Shown one piece after another: positions 8,229 through 16,139 of a stretch of DNA of 17,556 bases. This DNA comes from DATNFP01 sp035606335 (lineage in GTDB: Bacteria > Bacteroidota > Bacteroidia > Chitinophagales > Chitinophagaceae). The stretch is from contig DATNFP010000085.1 of the NCBI GenBank assembly GCA_035606335.1, positions 1 to 17,556 on the forward strand. The letters run 5' to 3'. Below the pieces are notes generated by a model. That model was not told the origin of the DNA, did no database searches, and saw only the letters and a program-made list of their open reading frames with translations. A program made the position numbers and the translations under genes. The first letter of the stretch is position 1; every line of letters begins with the position of its first letter.

Positions 8229-8249
8229 TTTATTTTCTTCTAATCTCAT

Positions 8250-8275
8250 AAAAAAGGCTTACATAAGTAAGCCTT
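8250..8275 (-). terminator. Terminator-like hairpin oriented to the minus strand
   Basis: AAGGCTTAC at 8254-8262 and GTAAGCCTT at 8267-8275 form a perfect 9-bp stem with an ATAA loop. The run of A at 8250-8255 becomes a T tail only on the minus strand, while the plus-strand side continues AATAGGG. No minus-strand gene is visible to its right before the plus-strand response regulator. It could block antisense transcription into the tRNA/folE region or end a small minus-strand RNA. Confidence 0.55.
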
Positions 8276-8352
8276 AATAGGGCATATCCCGCGATTGTTG
8301 CGGAAGAATATTTTTCGAAAATAAAGTCTGCCACCGCTGTAACAGTAAAAAA

Positions 8353-8385
8353 CTTTCTTAACGGGCTGTTTTCTTTCTTAACGGA
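8353..8385 (-). promoter_or_regulatory. Pair of direct repeats, candidate LytTR operator
   Basis: CTTTCTTAACGG occurs twice (8353-8364 and 8373-8384) with a 20-bp period. Read on the minus strand, the cores are CCCGTTAAG and TCCGTTAAG. The known LytTR/AgrA-type half-site is roughly [TA][AC][CA]GTTN[AG][TG], arranged as direct repeats about two helical turns apart. The second copy fits at every position and the first differs only at its first base. The pair lies about 100 bp upstream of the LytTR response-regulator gene, so autoregulation is the simplest reading. A poor -7-like TAATTTTA at 8420-8427 would put the repeats near -60. Confidence 0.5.
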
Positions 8386-8435
8386 AACACTTGATTGCGC
8401 GATTTATTAATAAGTTATTTAATTTTATAAAGAAC

Positions 8436-8470
8436 TAACTATTTAAGAGAGAGCTATAAATAAATAGTTA
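8436..8470. repeat. Inverted repeat in the leader of the response-regulator gene
   Basis: TAACTATTTA (8436-8445) and TAAATAGTTA (8461-8470) are perfect 10-bp complementary arms around a 15-nt AGAGAGAG-containing spacer. The repeat ends 15 bp before the ATG at 8486. It could be an RNA hairpin affecting translation or a protein-binding palindrome. It has no T tail, so it is not a terminator. Confidence 0.5.
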
Positions 8471-8485
8471 CCAATAAACAATATT

Positions 8486-9247
8486 ATGGAGGAAAAAATA
8501 AGAGCGATAATAATTGACGATGAGGAGAACTGTATTTTAAATCTCAAATATTTCTTATCCGAATTTTGCCCTGGTATAGAGGTTGTTGCTGTTGGGGATA
8601 CAATAAAAAGCGCTATCGAAATTTTTAACACGCAACAATTTGATATCGCTTTTCTGGATATCGAGGTTTTCAATAATAATATATTTAATGCTATAGAGAC
8701 TGGGAATAAAAATTTTAAGATAGTATTTGTAACCGCACACGAACAATATGCTATTAGAGCGCTAAAAGCTGAGGCCATCGATTATATCTTAAAGCCTCTG
8801 TCACCGCACGATATAATAGAGTGCTACTCACGAATAAAAAAACACCTGCAGGAGAAAGCATTCAAAGAAGCTAGTAGTGATAAAGTATCAATAAAACAAA
8901 ATGAAGCCGAAAGAAAATTGGTCTTAAAAGATGGTAGCCATGTTTTTGTGGTAAAAATGGATGATATCTACTATATGCAGGCAAAAGGGGCTTATACATT
9001 AACTGCGTTTAGCATAGACGATACGCAAAAGCTGATTACGATTAGTAAATCGTTGAACCAGATGGAACGGGAAAATAATAATCCCAGGCTTTACAGAGTG
9101 CATAAGTCTTTCATGATCAATGTACAGAAAATAAAACAAATAATAAGAAATGACGGCTTGTTTATACAGATGAGGAATGATGACGTTATACCCGTTGCCA
9201 AAAGAAGAGCGCCAGATTTTTTATCTTTTTTAAATAAAGCAAATTGA
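8486..9247 (+). CDS. LytTR-family response regulator
   Basis: A 253-aa cytosolic two-component regulator. The receiver domain (about 5-118) has the acidic pair D11-D12, phosphoacceptor D58 in FLDIE, T83 in FVTAHE and K103 in LKPLSP. The C-terminal LytTR DNA-binding domain (about 145-250) carries YMQAKGAYTL and the characteristic RVHKSFMIN (about 204-212). Its partner kinase gene overlaps its stop codon, so the two are translationally coupled. The direct repeats upstream are a candidate self-binding site. The regulated genes cannot be read from the sequence. Confidence 0.95.
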   Translation: MEEKIRAIIIDDEENCILNLKYFLSEFCPGIEVVAVGDTIKSAIEIFNTQQFDIAFLDIEVFNNNIFNAIETGNKNFKIVFVTAHEQYAIRALKAEAIDYILKPLSPHDIIECYSRIKKHLQEKAFKEASSDKVSIKQNEAERKLVLKDGSHVFVVKMDDIYYMQAKGAYTLTAFSIDDTQKLITISKSLNQMERENNNPRLYRVHKSFMINVQKIKQIIRNDGLFIQMRNDDVIPVAKRRAPDFLSFLNKAN

Positions 9248-12108
9248 CATTAAAGCTTCGCTCTGCACTTATATATACCCTGTTTTTATTACTGCTAAGC
9301 ATAGAAGCTTCAGCTTTTTATACCAAGCAATACAATACATCAAATTCTCTGGTAAGTAATAACGTTTACTTTGTTTTCAAAGACAAAAAGGGCTATCTGT
9401 GGTTTCTTACCGACAAGGGTGTCTCAAAATTTGATGGCGAACGGTTCCGGAACTTTACTCTTTTTGACGGGCTTGGCGATAATGAAATATTTAAGGCTTA
9501 TGAAGACAGGATGGGTCGTTTGTGGCTATTCACACACAATGGTAGCCCATGCTATATATATAACGATCGAGTTTACAATGCCGCCAACGACTCTATGTTG
9601 AGGAAATTTCCGGCATTGGCATATATCAATGAAATGTATGAGGACTCAGATTCATCATTTTATATTGGGTATAGCAATGGCAATGTTATAAGGGTTTCAG
9701 GCAAAAAAATAAATTGGGTTTCTTATAATCTGGGTGGCGAAAGTATAACTGCGATATATAAATCGAAGGGCTTCATAAATTTTTTATCAGAGACCATTAT
9801 AGCTTCAGCTAAAAATGGAGTAATTATTAAAAAAATCCCCATACCAGCTAACCTTTCATTTTTTCAAAAAGATGAATTACTTGTAGCAGATAAAGTTGGT
9901 ATAAAAATATACAGGAATGATACTCTTATATGGAAGATTGACAGCAAGCAGTTAAATATCAATTCTATCATCAGGCTCTATTTTAGTGATGATTATCTTT
10001 TTTGCTGTACCAACAAAGGGTTGGTTATCATTGATACAAGGTCTGGCGAGCAATGGAAGCTATTTCAAAATATAGCTACTACCTGTGTTGCTAAAGATGT
10101 CAGTGGCAACTTCTGGGTTTCTACATTGCATCACGGCGTTTATTTTATCGATAAAAATCTTGACAAGGTTAAGCTTGTTGGCGACATAAGTCGCTACGAT
10201 TTCACATACACAAAAAACGGGCAATTATTTTTTGAGGATAGATATAATGCCTATATGCTATCAGGAAAAGACTCTCTGCAAATCAAAAAAGTATCATTGC
10301 CTTTTAAAGGGCGATATCATCCATTGTATTCAGACGACGAGGTGGTTTTTTATATTTCTGACAATTTCCCAAATCAAACTTATTACTACAATAAAATCAC
10401 TAAAATAATAGATTCGACTCCCGAATATGCAAAATATGTTTTCCCTTATAGGAAAGGGGAATTTTTATTTGTCGGGTTCTACACTTTGTACGATTGTAAT
10501 TGGATAAATCATCGGGCTATTATTAAGAACATAATTGATTTCGATTGCCACAGAGTTAATATGCCAGTGCTGGATAATAAGCGTAATTTTTATTGCATAC
10601 AAAATAACTACGTTTACGAATATAATACTACTACTCATGCACTGATCAAAATTGATTCGCTTGCTGCCAATACACCTGCGGTCAATTTTAGTAGTTGTGG
10701 TCGGGATCTGATATTAACCACCAACGATCAAAAGACAATCCTTTATAAGGAAGGGGGCATAAAAAAGACTATACAAAACAGCACGTTTATATTTGATGCA
10801 TATAAACTTTCGAATGGAGATAACTTGTTGTTTACGAACAATGGTTATTATATATCACACAGTAATAATGCAGATACATTCGATTATAGTAATTCGGAGA
10901 AAGCGGAATTTTCGTTCAGGCAAAACGATCTTTTATTCCTTTACCCTTATAACGATGAAATAGTCTGTAATGTGGGTGGTAAGTTATATGCTTTTAGCCA
11001 GCAACTGCTCACCCCGGCAGAAGACACGCCATCACTCTTTATAAAGAAAATGCAGGTAGATGGCAAAGTTTATAAAGATAGAGATATTGAACTATACAAT
11101 ATTACTAGTTGTAACGTCAGACTAGAATTAGCCACTTTATATTTTAATAGCGTTAAAAGCAATTTTGAATATAGAATTATTACCGGGGATAAACCCGGCA
11201 AATGGTATATACAGCCATCTGGCGATCTGAATATATTGCTGACTCAATGGGGTGCATGTACTATTGAGATCAGGGCAATAACGGAAAATGATATTGCATC
11301 TTCCTCACAGATCATAAAGCTAAAAATTCATCCCCCGTTCTATTATACTATTGCATTTTACATAGCAATATTTGTCTTTATTGTATTACTTGGTATATAC
11401 CTCTTCTATCAGCACAATAGAAAGCGGAAGCAAATATTTCAAAATGAATTGAATTATTTACAATTAGAAAATAAAGCCATTAACTCTTTAATGACCCCGC
11501 ATTTTATTTTCAATGCTATAAACAATATACAGGGCTTGATAAACACCGGTTCTCAGGAAACTGCAAATAATTACCTGATTACCCTAAGCAGACTAATAAG
11601 ACAAAATATGGAAAATCTTCAGTTCAATTTTATATCAGTAGAAAAAGAATTGAAACTGTTACAAAATTATATTTACCTGCAGAATATGCGGTTTGGTAAA
11701 AAGATCATATTGCAGATCAACGATAATACACGATGCGCTGATGAAATAAAAATTCCACCCCTACTCATTCATACATTTGTTGAGAATGCGATTGTTCATG
11801 GATTTACAAAAGAAACAAACAAATATTTTATTGTTATTGACCTTGACCTTTCTTCAGACGATTACCTGATCATTAAAGTGAAAGATAATGGAGTTGGATA
11901 CTCTGCGGAGCAACCGTCTTTATTGAAAGACAGGATCTCATTTGGTATAGATTTTACAAAGCGAAGATTACAACGTCTGTCAGATTTTTATAAAGTAGAT
12001 TATACTTTGGAGATTAATAGCACAACAGGCAAAGAGAATAGTGGCACTGAGGTTTTAATTATTATCTATTCAAAATTCCAGGAATTAAAATTGCCCTCAG
12101 AAGTATAG
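9244..12108 (+). CDS. Propeller-type sensor histidine kinase (Reg_prop / Y_Y_Y / His_kinase)
   Basis: A 954-aa inner-membrane sensor, the partner of the LytTR regulator. It starts at TTG inside TTGA, overlapping the regulator's stop. The choice is supported because a signal peptide (about residues 5-24) follows at once and no ATG lies near. The periplasmic part holds beta-propeller repeats (for example VFKDKKGYLWFLTDKG at about 44-59, YEDRMGRLWLF at about 86-96, and ATTCVAKDVSGNFWVS near 277-292). A Y_Y_Y-like beta domain at about 624-697 follows, then one transmembrane helix at about 700-722. The LytS-type kinase core has the phosphoacceptor H753 in PHFIFNAINN, N848 in FVENAIVHGF and DNGVG at 881-885. 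There is no fused receiver or AraC domain, unlike hybrid propeller regulators. The ligand is unknown. Confidence 0.94.
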   Translation: MTLKLRSALIYTLFLLLLSIEASAFYTKQYNTSNSLVSNNVYFVFKDKKGYLWFLTDKGVSKFDGERFRNFTLFDGLGDNEIFKAYEDRMGRLWLFTHNGSPCYIYNDRVYNAANDSMLRKFPALAYINEMYEDSDSSFYIGYSNGNVIRVSGKKINWVSYNLGGESITAIYKSKGFINFLSETIIASAKNGVIIKKIPIPANLSFFQKDELLVADKVGIKIYRNDTLIWKIDSKQLNINSIIRLYFSDDYLFCCTNKGLVIIDTRSGEQWKLFQNIATTCVAKDVSGNFWVSTLHHGVYFIDKNLDKVKLVGDISRYDFTYTKNGQLFFEDRYNAYMLSGKDSLQIKKVSLPFKGRYHPLYSDDEVVFYISDNFPNQTYYYNKITKIIDSTPEYAKYVFPYRKGEFLFVGFYTLYDCNWINHRAIIKNIIDFDCHRVNMPVLDNKRNFYCIQNNYVYEYNTTTHALIKIDSLAANTPAVNFSSCGRDLILTTNDQKTILYKEGGIKKTIQNSTFIFDAYKLSNGDNLLFTNNGYYISHSNNADTFDYSNSEKAEFSFRQNDLLFLYPYNDEIVCNVGGKLYAFSQQLLTPAEDTPSLFIKKMQVDGKVYKDRDIELYNITSCNVRLELATLYFNSVKSNFEYRIITGDKPGKWYIQPSGDLNILLTQWGACTIEIRAITENDIASSSQIIKLKIHPPFYYTIAFYIAIFVFIVLLGIYLFYQHNRKRKQIFQNELNYLQLENKAINSLMTPHFIFNAINNIQGLINTGSQETANNYLITLSRLIRQNMENLQFNFISVEKELKLLQNYIYLQNMRFGKKIILQINDNTRCADEIKIPPLLIHTFVENAIVHGFTKETNKYFIVIDLDLSSDDYLIIKVKDNGVGYSAEQPSLLKDRISFGIDFTKRRLQRLSDFYKVDYTLEINSTTGKENSGTEVLIIIYSKFQELKLPSEV

Positions 12109-12190
12109 AATCAGGCTTGTAAACCGACTTTGCCGCATTCAGCCCGCTAAAATGTCATAAACACCACCGCATAAAAATGTTTTTAGTTAT

Positions 12191-12198
12191 CATCTTTG
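12191..12198 (+). promoter_or_regulatory. -7-like promoter box before the VOC gene
   Basis: CATCTTTG matches TAnnTTTG except at its first base and is followed by CC, as is common in this group. It lies 32 bp before the ATG at 12231, in a 122-bp gap after the sensor kinase. It suggests the VOC gene has its own promoter. The rest of the gap shows no clear terminator for the kinase. Confidence 0.4.
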
Positions 12199-12230
12199 CC
12201 TTAGAAAATTAAATTTTAAAACTAAATATT

Positions 12231-12638
12231 ATGGCAACACAAATTTTTCTCAATCTCCCCGTTAAAGATTTAAAGAAATCTATGGCATTTTATGAAGCTG
12301 TTGGCTTTAAGAACAACCCACAGTTCACCGATGACACAGCAGCATGTATGGTACTTACCGATACCATTTTTGTTATGCTGCTTACTCATGATAAGTTTAA
12401 GCAGTTCACATCAAAAACGATCATCGATGCAAAGAGCTCAATAGAGATGGCTAGCTCTCTCAGCATGAGTAGCGCCCAGGAAATGAACGCTGTTGTCGAC
12501 AATGCAATAAAAGCAGGAGGCCGTGAATACAGGCCGGCCCAGGATTACGGCTTTATGCAACAACGCTGCTTTGAAGACCTCGACGGCCACAACTGGGAAA
12601 TAATCTACATGGACATGAGCAAATTTCCTCAGCAATAG
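12231..12638 (+). CDS. VOC-family (glyoxalase/bleomycin-resistance fold) protein
   Basis: A 135-aa soluble protein with the N-terminal beta-alpha pattern FLNLPVKDLKKSMAFYEAVGF (two short segments around residues 6-26). The C-terminal FEDLDGHNWEIIYMD (about 114-128) contains the conserved DGHxWE glutamate (E123), a likely metal ligand. These features are typical of the vicinal oxygen chelate fold. Bacteroidota carry many such small proteins annotated as glyoxalase or extradiol-dioxygenase-like, and their substrates are mostly undetermined. It is monocistronic by context: its own promoter-like box lies upstream and a strong hairpin follows. A role in detoxification is only a family-level guess. 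Confidence 0.88.
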   Translation: MATQIFLNLPVKDLKKSMAFYEAVGFKNNPQFTDDTAACMVLTDTIFVMLLTHDKFKQFTSKTIIDAKSSIEMASSLSMSSAQEMNAVVDNAIKAGGREYRPAQDYGFMQQRCFEDLDGHNWEIIYMDMSKFPQQ

Positions 12639-12661
12639 CATTAACACTATCACCTGGATCA

Positions 12662-12701
12662 AAACAACAATAAGCCTGTCAAGCAGGCTTTATTGTTGTT
12701 T
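12662..12701. terminator. Hairpin terminator, probably serving both strands
   Basis: AAACAACAATAAGCCTG (12662-12678) pairs with CAGGCTTTATTGTTGTTT (12684-12701) through a long stem with a single bulged base and a 5-nt loop. Short T-rich ends appear on both strands. It sits in the 161-bp gap between the convergent VOC gene and the AAA+ ATPase gene, so it probably stops transcripts from each side. Confidence 0.75.
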
Positions 12702-12799
12702 AATAACATGGCTCTCTTTAAAGCCAAGTGTTGATAATAATATTACCCGGGGCTAAAAATAAGAGCATTAGATAATTAGAATGGCTGCAGAAATAAATA

Positions 12800-14152
12800 C
12801 TAAAAAGACTTTTCCTCTTTTAAAAATTCCTTCTTTATTCCATCCATCAGATCTGTTTGCAACAGTATCCCATCATTCCTGGCATAGCATTGCAGCGTAG
12901 CATATTGCACAGCATTAAGAATGGAAGCGCCTGTGAGTTCAAATTGTTCTGCAAGCTCTTTGAGATTTATCGAGGTATGATATTGCAGATTGGAAGGCAA
13001 AGATTTTTGCCAAAGTGTTGCTCTTTCAAAAGCATTTGGCATTGGGAAATGTACTACGGCGTGAAAGCGCCTGAGGAACGCATCGTCAAGATTGTTCTTA
13101 AAGTTAGATGCCAGTATCAGCAGCCCGGGATAATCTTCTACACGCTGCAGCAGGTAGCTCACTTCCTGGTTGGCATATTTATCATGTGCACTTTGCACGT
13201 TGGTACGCTTGCCAAACAGCGCGTCGGCTTCATCGAAGAACAGCACCCAGTCTTTGGTTTCTGCTTTTTTAAAAACACCTTCCAGGTTCTTTTCCGTTTC
13301 GCCTATGTATTTACTCACTATCTGCGAAAGGTCTATCCGGTACACATCTTTTTTAAATTCTTTGCCAAGTAGTGCGGCTGTTAAAGTTTTACCTGTTCCT
13401 GATGGGCCATAAAACAAAACACGATAGCCAGGCTTTACCTTTTTCTTCAGGTTATCGTCGAGAGATAATTTATGATGATGCTCGAGCCAGATGCTGATAT
13501 CTTTTATCTGGTGCAAGGTGCGTGGGTGTAATACTACATCTTCCCATTCCATACTAGTAACGATCTGCTTGGCCGGGAAATCGAGCCCAAAACGCGGTGC
13601 AGATTCTTTGCCAAACAACAATTTCTCTACCCACTCTTGTGCCAGCACAATCCTGCCGCTCATGATGGGCTCACCTTCTTTTACAGGTTCCAGCCAGAGA
13701 ATACCATTGCGGTAAAAAAAATGTTCCTCGCGAAAGAGCTGCTGCAATTGCAAACGCTTGTCGATATCATTGCCGCCCAGGATAAATTGTACCGTTTCAC
13801 CTGTAGGCAGCATCCCACGATGGTTAGTAGCTTTTACACCGCCAAATTCGGGAAAGTCGCCACCATTAGGCAAATGCTCCAGGATCACAGATTCAAAAAG
13901 GCTTGGGTATATATGCGGCATCAAAGCCACCATCACTGCAAACCACTCATCATTACTTTTTAAAAAAGGAATAGCGGATTGCAATGCGCCTGATATGAGA
14001 GACGTGTCGAACTGATCCTTCATCCATTGCTCAAGGTCGAGCGCCGTATCGGTAAAATGAGCCTTAAGCCGTTCGGATATGATCGTCCTGCAATTGTCGA
14101 TAGCCGATTGGAGATTTGCCGCTGCGTTTGTATGTTTTAGCTCGAATATCAA
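12800..14152 (-). CDS. AAA+ ATPase, eCIS-type
   Basis: A 450-aa soluble ATPase. The N-terminal half (about 1-200) is a family-specific, mostly helical region of unknown role. The C-terminal AAA+ module has Walker A GPSGTGKT (249-256), Walker B LFFDEAD (304-310), sensor-1 N350 in LASN, the arginine finger R361/R362 and a sensor-2-like region near 408. An AAA+ ATPase (Afp15/PVC15 type) is a regular member of extracellular contractile injection loci, and the DUF4157 neighbour 32 bp upstream supports that role here. Its exact role in assembly is unsettled. The start is a TTG. In-frame sequence upstream is closed by a TGA at about 14179, and no ATG lies between. Confidence 0.85.
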   Translation of the reverse strand: MIFELKHTNAAANLQSAIDNCRTIISERLKAHFTDTALDLEQWMKDQFDTSLISGALQSAIPFLKSNDEWFAVMVALMPHIYPSLFESVILEHLPNGGDFPEFGGVKATNHRGMLPTGETVQFILGGNDIDKRLQLQQLFREEHFFYRNGILWLEPVKEGEPIMSGRIVLAQEWVEKLLFGKESAPRFGLDFPAKQIVTSMEWEDVVLHPRTLHQIKDISIWLEHHHKLSLDDNLKKKVKPGYRVLFYGPSGTGKTLTAALLGKEFKKDVYRIDLSQIVSKYIGETEKNLEGVFKKAETKDWVLFFDEADALFGKRTNVQSAHDKYANQEVSYLLQRVEDYPGLLILASNFKNNLDDAFLRRFHAVVHFPMPNAFERATLWQKSLPSNLQYHTSINLKELAEQFELTGASILNAVQYATLQCYARNDGILLQTDLMDGIKKEFLKEEKSF

Positions 14153-14184
14153 GCACGTTATTTTTAAGAAAGATAATCAAAAAA

Positions 14185-15459
14185 TTACTGATTCCCAGCA
14201 CCTGCATCAGTAGTGGGTTCCTGGCAATTTATATCGATCGTGCCATTAAATGGATCGAGCGCATTGCTTAATGCATTAGCCGCAGTAGTGCGTCTTAGAT
14301 CTATAGCGTCGTGTATGGGCTGTACAAAAGCATTTAATGCATCCTCTGTCTGGCAGCCGGTAAAAGTAAATGGTGTCCTTACGGTGCCATTATAAGTATT
14401 GAAGGCATTTACATGCTGTTGTTCATGCGGCGATAAAACATTGGTGATAAAATCCTGTACTCTCTGCTGCTGGCAGGGTGTTAAGTTGGAAGGTACTGAA
14501 GGCAAGGTGACAGAAGGACTCACCTGAAAAACCGATACAAGAATACCTGTAGCGGTAACGCATGGCCTATCACCACAATCGCCGCAACCTGTTGCCCTGG
14601 TGGTATGCATGTTGGCAGTGGAGAAATTGCCGTGGTCGTAATTGGCATCAGTATGTCCCTGCACATTTACAGACGTGCCAAAGTTGCGCTGATTAGATGT
14701 AGATGATCCTCTGCCTGTAGTTACCATCGGCGCCATCACTTCCATTTCATCAGGAGCATCCACCTGGCGCATTGCATTATCCGGTTCCTGTATCACATGG
14801 GTAAGTTCATGAGCTAAAAGCTTTTGACCCTCATGCGTATCTGGATTGTATTGCCCCTCTTTAAAGACAATATGATTATCAACAGTATAAGCCTTCGCAT
14901 TAATACTCCTTGCAGATTCAGACGCCTCATGCGAATTATGTATTCTTACATTGCTGAAATCGTAACCCATTTTGCTTTGAAAGAACTGCTGTGTAGATTT
15001 TGACAACGGGCTGCCTTTGCTACCCAGGGAATTAATATATGAAGTGCCAGACGTATTGGTGCCGCCAGAACCCTCCTTACGATGGACGCTTTTATCTTCT
15101 TCCTTCTCATCGTGAGAGCGATGAAGTCTTTTGTCATCTTCTTTTTTGTCAGGAGCACGATGCATTTGTTTGTCATCCTCTTTTTTATCGGTTGCGCGAT
15201 GCATTTGCTTATCGTCTTCCTTTTTATCTGGAGCACGATGCCTCTGTTTATCGTCCTCTTTTTTATCAGTGGCACGCTGTGCCTTTTCCTCTTTTTCACA
15301 TTCGGCACATTTTCTATGCACGGCTTTATTGCCCTGGAAAAACTCATCGTGTTCCTGGTCGCCAAAGAAGCAATGCTCCTGCCCATTCTCTTTTTTAAAA
15401 AATTTGCAATCGGAGCTTGAATTTATCCTGCGGCGGTGGCGACGAAGCATTTTTCTCAT
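14185..15459 (-). CDS. DUF4157 (eCIS core domain) putative metallopeptidase with a 13-aa tandem repeat
   Basis: A 424-aa protein with no signal peptide. Parts in order: a basic N-terminus; a cysteine-containing segment ending HRKCAECEKEEK (about 48-59); five 13-aa repeats (62-126); a Gly/Ser/Thr linker; a DUF4157 domain (about 150-226) with KMGYDFSNVRIH and the zinc motif HELTH (H217, E218, H221); and a C-terminal domain (about 255-424) with paired cysteines (CGDCGDRPC) and a second HExxH, HEQQH (H345-H349). DUF4157 is strongly linked to contractile injection loci, often on cargo proteins. I infer an injected or tube-loaded protein whose C-terminal domain may be a second peptidase. Substrate unknown. 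The gene lies between the 214-aa gene (30-bp gap) and the ATPase. Confidence 0.85.
   Translation of the reverse strand: MRKMLRRHRRRINSSSDCKFFKKENGQEHCFFGDQEHDEFFQGNKAVHRKCAECEKEEKAQRATDKKEDDKQRHRAPDKKEDDKQMHRATDKKEDDKQMHRAPDKKEDDKRLHRSHDEKEEDKSVHRKEGSGGTNTSGTSYINSLGSKGSPLSKSTQQFFQSKMGYDFSNVRIHNSHEASESARSINAKAYTVDNHIVFKEGQYNPDTHEGQKLLAHELTHVIQEPDNAMRQVDAPDEMEVMAPMVTTGRGSSTSNQRNFGTSVNVQGHTDANYDHGNFSTANMHTTRATGCGDCGDRPCVTATGILVSVFQVSPSVTLPSVPSNLTPCQQQRVQDFITNVLSPHEQQHVNAFNTYNGTVRTPFTFTGCQTEDALNAFVQPIHDAIDLRRTTAANALSNALDPFNGTIDINCQEPTTDAGAGNQ
15082..15276 (-). repeat. Five tandem 39-bp repeats encoding a charged 13-aa unit
   Basis: Within the DUF4157 gene, five contiguous units encode variants of RA(T/P)DKKEDDKQMH. 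Units 1 and 3 carry T and units 2 and 4 carry P at the third position, suggesting that a 26-aa double unit was duplicated. The fifth is the most diverged (RSHDEKEEDKSVH). The encoded segment is highly charged and probably disordered. Copy number may vary between strains. Confidence 0.92.
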
Positions 15460-15489
15460 AACCTAAGATTATTTCGTTAAAGAAGATGT

Positions 15490-16134
15490 TTAAAATAGTT
15501 GTTTTAAATAATGTTCTATGAGTGTCATTCTCTTTTTGTCATCCAGGAAATAACCTTGCTGCCAGCCATAGAAGAACTTACATTTTATACCAGTCTCAAG
15601 GTAGTCATCAATACCAATCTGCAGATCATGGATAATGCCGTCGCTAAACAAAATCAGGAACATCCTGTCGGGCACCTTCTTGTCATTATCAATCTTTAGG
15701 CAGGCTGCCAAATCCGAAGTTAAGTAATCGAATGGTACCAGCCTTTCAAGGTCTTCTGTTTTTTCTGCGCTAATGCGGTATGGATCTAAAATGTTACTCT
15801 TGTTACCATCCACCATTCTCTTTGTCATTTGCTGTTTAGTTACAATATTCACTGCGCCTCTTATCATGTCTATTTCTTTGTCCAGGTATACTATTTTCTC
15901 AGCGTCTTGTTTTAATGTCCATTCGCATTTTGCAAATTCTATTGACTGATAGAATCTTTTCACAGCATCCGGCAACTGTACATCACCTGATATGTCGATT
16001 TGTTCATTTGATTGTTTTAACAAGTAGCGCATATCGCTGTTTATAATTCTCACCTGCTCAGAAGAACCGATGGAATCTATCATTTTTCTAAATAAGCTAT
16101 AATATTTATTATAGTTTTCTATCATTATCGCCAT
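15490..16134 (-). CDS. Uncharacterised protein, possible immunity protein
   Basis: A 214-aa protein that I do not recognise with certainty. It is predicted soluble, with no signal peptide or membrane segment. A middle segment LPDAVKRFYQSIEFAKCEW (about 54-72) recalls the SMI1/KNR4 (SUKH) fold, in which many toxin-immunity proteins are found. The C-terminus YGWQQGYFL...IEHYLKQLF resembles that of other small immunity-like proteins. Those resemblances are weak. The gene starts 5 bp after the stop of the large partial protein upstream, the position expected for an immunity gene following its toxin, and 30 bp before the DUF4157 gene. An alternative start at the ATG three codons later cannot be excluded. 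Confidence 0.7.
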   Translation of the reverse strand: MAIMIENYNKYYSLFRKMIDSIGSSEQVRIINSDMRYLLKQSNEQIDISGDVQLPDAVKRFYQSIEFAKCEWTLKQDAEKIVYLDKEIDMIRGAVNIVTKQQMTKRMVDGNKSNILDPYRISAEKTEDLERLVPFDYLTSDLAACLKIDNDKKVPDRMFLILFSDGIIHDLQIGIDDYLETGIKCKFFYGWQQGYFLDDKKRMTLIEHYLKQLF

Positions 16135-16139
16135 ATAGT

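Noticed and set aside
8276..8350. Riboswitch in the leader region (short GC-rich hairpin CCGC...GCGG at 8289-8303)
   Set aside because: I could not match it to any known riboswitch consensus, and the pairing is only 4 bp.
8443..8778. Minus-strand frame of 111 codons over the response-regulator start
   Set aside because: It lies antisense to a well-supported receiver domain and has no family motif.
15082..15276. CRISPR array
   Set aside because: The 39-bp units are contiguous, in frame and coding, with no unique spacers between them.
14946..15386. Alternative-frame minus-strand protein of 146 codons
   Set aside because: It is a repeat-driven shadow of the DUF4157 frame, which carries the recognisable HELTH domain.
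15039..15466. Three overlapping plus-strand reading frames with repeated Ser/Phe/Leu-rich peptides
   Set aside because: They are antisense shadows of the 39-bp repeats in the DUF4157 gene, and their composition is unlike a real protein.
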